A stretch of 64,000 nt of DNA from Turbatrix aceti (Eukaryota > Nematoda > Chromadorea > Rhabditida > Panagrolaimidae): contig OZ017767.1 in NCBI GenBank assembly GCA_963969345.1, positions 9,737,547 through 9,801,546 on the forward strand, read 5' to 3'. Position 1 is the stretch's first letter; each line of letters begins with the position of its first letter. Positions 61,290 to 64,000 of the stretch are shown in pieces. The position numbers and the translations under genes are program-made. The notes beneath the pieces were generated by a model. The model made no database searches, had not been told where the DNA came from, and worked only from the letters and a program-made list of their open reading frames with translations.

Positions 61290-62810
61290 TCAGTAGTACT
61301 CAGCAATATTTCCATAGCATATTGTGTATAATCCAGTGTCAATCATTGTTTGCGTCATTGTGCCAGCCGACCAAGTATTCGTATTCGGACCGACGTAAAT
61401 GGAGGCTCCGGAAGTTGGCTTTGCAGTCAAGTTACTGTACGAGATGCCAACACCGTTAGGATAAACAATACTATTGTAATTGACATATGTTGAAGGCACA
61501 TACATTCCAAACACGTAATAAGTATTATTGACTAAAAATTATTTTTTAAAACAATTTTTAACATTCAAATGTTTTTAAACCTGACGTAAAACTTTAGCAC
61601 TTGGTTTAAATTAAACCAAAAGTACAAGCTTAACTTACTTCCAAAATAAGATCTCAAGGTGTTTGTTACATAATAACTATCGCTTGCGGTATTCATGATA
61701 TACGTGCTCCAATTGAACGCTGCTTGGCAAGCATTCCAAGCTACGATCGCCATTGGCACGGATGTGTTCAGCGTTGTTATTTGTAAAGCATTCCAACAAA
61801 TATATGTGTTGTTTGGTGTAGCCAATGTTTGAAGATCCGTATACATGAGGCCACTCGTAGAACACGATTTTTGACGCGGATAAATTAGGCAATAACCTGT
61901 ATTAAAATCATAAGACGCTGATACTGCAGAGTGGTATTGGTCGCATTGATCAGACTAAACATTCTTTCACACTTTGAAGTAAAAGTAACAATTTAGTACT
62001 TACTGTTAGCCTAGTGGTATAACAAAAATATTCTTTGTTATAATGAGGTTGATATCCATCCGGACATACGTCATCGTCGGTTAGCCATGCTAAAAAAACG
62101 TTTGCAAGATTTATTTATTTATTTATACATGCAAAAATTATACATGCGGGAACGAGTACATGAACTGAACATAGAGGGTTTAAACTTTTCGAATTCAGGA
62201 AGGGAGAAAGGAGAGAAGTTGGACAAAAAGTTTAAAGTTTAAGACCTGATAACCGTTGTTTAGACGGTTTTAAAGCGTGGGCTTTTAAAATTTTGCTCTG
62301 ATATAATTATACTACATATTAATTTATTTATTTATTTCACCATTACTCAGTGGTTAGTTATCATTAGACCTGATGTTAGGAGGCACAAATGATGTCCACG
62401 TAGGTGACTACATATTAATTATATCTCTTTATTTAAAATATATCTTCCAGGCTAAACAAACCATTTCCAATGAACAACGGCAATAACGGATCGTACGTCG
62501 TTGTTACCCACGCCGAATTGTAATTTCTTGTGTAAAAGTAACATGTGTCTGTTGATATAATCAGATTTCTTATCATGCCAACAAGGACACAACTATTTTT
62601 GTCGTACATAAATGTTGTACATGTTAGGTTTCCGACATATTTAACGCACTGTTCAGCACATGCCAAATCATCGGCGATATTTGTTAAGCTTAGCAATGAA
62701 GTTCCCTGAACCGCGACTCCAAGTAGCTGATAAAAGTTGACAGGTGTAAATGAGTAAAAACCAACTTGCAAATACAGTACAAAAAATACCGATAGAATTA
62801 CGCAAGACAT
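61290..62810 (-). CDS. Secreted PAN-domain plus C-type-lectin-like protein
   Basis: Minus-strand exons 62810-62462, 62089-62004, 61954-61639 and 61531-61290 total 993 nt, 330 aa, in phase throughout. A signal peptide (about 1-20) leads a PAN_3/CW-type domain with C-AEQCV, TCTTF and a CVLVG block. After an exon junction comes the C-type-lectin-like opening (CPDGYQPHYNKEYFCY). The lectin-like fold continues with TYICWNALQ, AWNACQAAF and GVGISYSN, closing at LYTICYGN. The calcium/sugar EPN or QPD motif is absent, so carbohydrate binding is doubtful. Nematode clec proteins with this pairing are secreted, often intestinal or hypodermal, and infection responsive; that role is inference. A TATTTAAA box on the minus strand lies near 62877-62885. 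Intron 1 carries a LINE tail. Confidence 0.85.
62325..62406 (-). mobile_element. LINE tail in lectin intron 1, 14-bp target-site duplication
   Basis: Minus-strand copy of the 4.8-kb LINE 3' end, flanked by perfect direct repeats ACTACATATTAATT at 62311-62324 and 62407-62420. It is truncated to about 82 bp, at nearly the same internal point as the 50.3-kb copy. Confidence 0.93.
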
Positions 62811-63839
62811 TTTAACAGAACAACAGAAACTGTATTTTCATTGAACGGAGTGCAAATACGGTTTCTGTGCCAGGCCTTTAAATAACAAAAATGTATTACA
62901 CGTCAAGTTGTATTACATGTCAGGCATTAAAAAATGCCTGGCAACATGGCAGCATTTTAGATCATTGCTTTGCACTCTACGGCAATGCAAAGAAATATAT
63001 CATTAAATACAAACATCAGGGATATATGTAATCGTTTCAGTTAAAATATTATATTTAAGTGCCTTATTTTTTGAACAATATGTTGAGCATTTACGATGGC
63101 AATAAATGTTTTTAGACATGGCGTCGTGTTCGACATCACATTGATTTATCTCATAGCAATTTTCTTTTTCAAAACAAAATTGTTTTCCATTATTTTAGTA
63201 TTTCTGTCTACAATAATTTATTTTATTCCGATTATTTATGTACATACCCTAACAACGCTGGCACGAGATTGCCCCCGCCCTGACGAACCGAATCATTAAC
63301 GCCTACGAGGAGCAAGCCATCAAAATTGCTGTAAAACCGCGATCTGGACAGAGATGGTAAATAAATAAAATAAATAGAAAAATAAAAAAAATAAAGTACA
63401 TGAATAAAAAAAATATTTTGTAAATACAGTACAAAAAAACATAGCAGAGCATAACTGCGAAAGCTCGAGCATTCATTTGCAAAAGATTGTCAAAGAAGAA
63501 GACTCACAAAAAACAGTCATTTTTTTATCAAGGACGAATATATTATTGTGAACATATTATTGTTATAACTTAATTCGCCGTTAATCGTAGCTACCTTCGC
63601 CGCTTCATAGTCTTTAGCAGGAGCATTCTGAAAGGCTGCGAAGTTGTCGGTCCATATAACGGTCTTCTTATTCAAAATCACGTCACTCATGTTGTGCTTT
63701 GTGTTATCCACATACTTATTTTTTGTGCGTATTTTTTTCAGATGTTGGTTTCTCTGACAATTGGTTGTCTTCCAAGAATTCAATGTTTTCTATCCATCTA
63801 ATGATACAGAGATGAAGTATATTTATTGTAAAAAATTGT
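62811..63839. other. Upstream region of lectin gene with a second LINE-type tail
   Basis: Proximal promoter sequence for the minus-strand lectin gene comes first, including two TATTACA(C/T)GTCA words near 62895-62920. A plus-strand fragment at about 63270-63385 then encodes NAYEEQAIKIAVKPRSGQRW and a stop, followed immediately by an AAATAAATAAAATAAATAG tail. This looks like the 3' end of another non-LTR element. An open minus frame at 63517-63690 is unsupported. Confidence 0.4.
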
Positions 63840-63857
63840 TTTTTCCTTGGAACACTG

Positions 63858-63982
63858 TGGATACGGTATAAGGAACGTTCACCATAAGGCGTGTCACCAT
63901 AAGGCTTTTGACCATAGGAATGTTCACCATATGGGCCTTTCGCCATATGGAATACTCCCCATAGGAACGCTCACCATATCGT
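63858..63982. repeat. 15-16-bp tandem repeat built on CACCATA, near right edge
   Basis: At least seven units with the core CCATA(T/A/G)G at 15- or 16-bp spacing. In the minus direction they read as PYGE-x/SYG-x pentapeptides (GPYGEHSYGQKPYGDTPYGE). Two adjacent 16-bp units shift the frame, so the array is not open throughout. It may be a minisatellite or the decayed repeat of a secreted Tyr/Gly-rich protein gene lying beyond the window. Confidence 0.7.
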
Positions 63983-64000
63983 GTGGTACAGATCGTTCAT

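Overview
The window is AT-rich nuclear DNA from a nematode. The evidence is the gene families present (an EGL-2/EAG potassium channel, an ODR-2-type Ly6 protein, two Str-superfamily chemoreceptors, a PAN/C-type-lectin protein, a GIPC adaptor, an extracellular-LRR membrane protein), short introns with TTTTCAG/TTTTTAG acceptors, and a mobile-element load of LINE tails and foldback elements. I cannot name the species or clade. Gene models were assembled by hand from splice signals and reading-phase bookkeeping; every model below closes in frame.

Layout, left to right: a 204-aa unknown gene (-, 0.15-0.87 kb) and a small MITE-like inverted repeat; a 151-aa single-pass membrane protein (+, 2.5-3.2 kb); an internally deleted LINE (4.8-5.4 kb); the large EAG channel gene (+, 10.0-15.6 kb), followed by a foldback element and a 31-bp minisatellite; an ODR-2/HOT-like gene (-, 16.9-19.2 kb); a GC-rich G-run element (20.4 kb) and a 1.4-kb foldback (22.7-24.1 kb); a chemoreceptor (-, 25.3-26.5 kb) divergent from gipc (+, 27.0-28.6 kb); a secreted proline-rich protein (+, 29.0-29.8 kb); a 1.65-kb foldback (30.1-31.7 kb); a second chemoreceptor (-, 32.2-33.3 kb); a MADF-domain regulator (-, 34.7-36.8 kb); an unrecognised gene (+, 41.1-43.8 kb); an LRR membrane protein (-, 44.6-49.3 kb); a C2H2 zinc-finger gene (+, 55.6-58.6 kb); a PAN/lectin gene (-, 61.3-62.8 kb); and a 15-16-bp tandem repeat running off the right edge. 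Several genes fit neuronal or cuticle/epithelial surface roles, but nothing suggests an operon.

The most striking observation is in the unrecognised gene at 41-43.8 kb. One coding exon carries two related but diverged foldback elements (842 and 833 bp), inserted 14 nt apart, each with its own perfect 5-bp target-site duplication (CAGTG and AGTCG). Removing each element with one duplication copy restores one continuous reading frame through four exons (254 aa). Related palindromes at 22.7 and 30.1 kb share internal blocks, so this looks like a local family of non-autonomous foldback elements. Either the gene is newly broken, or the host removes these hairpins from its mRNA or DNA.
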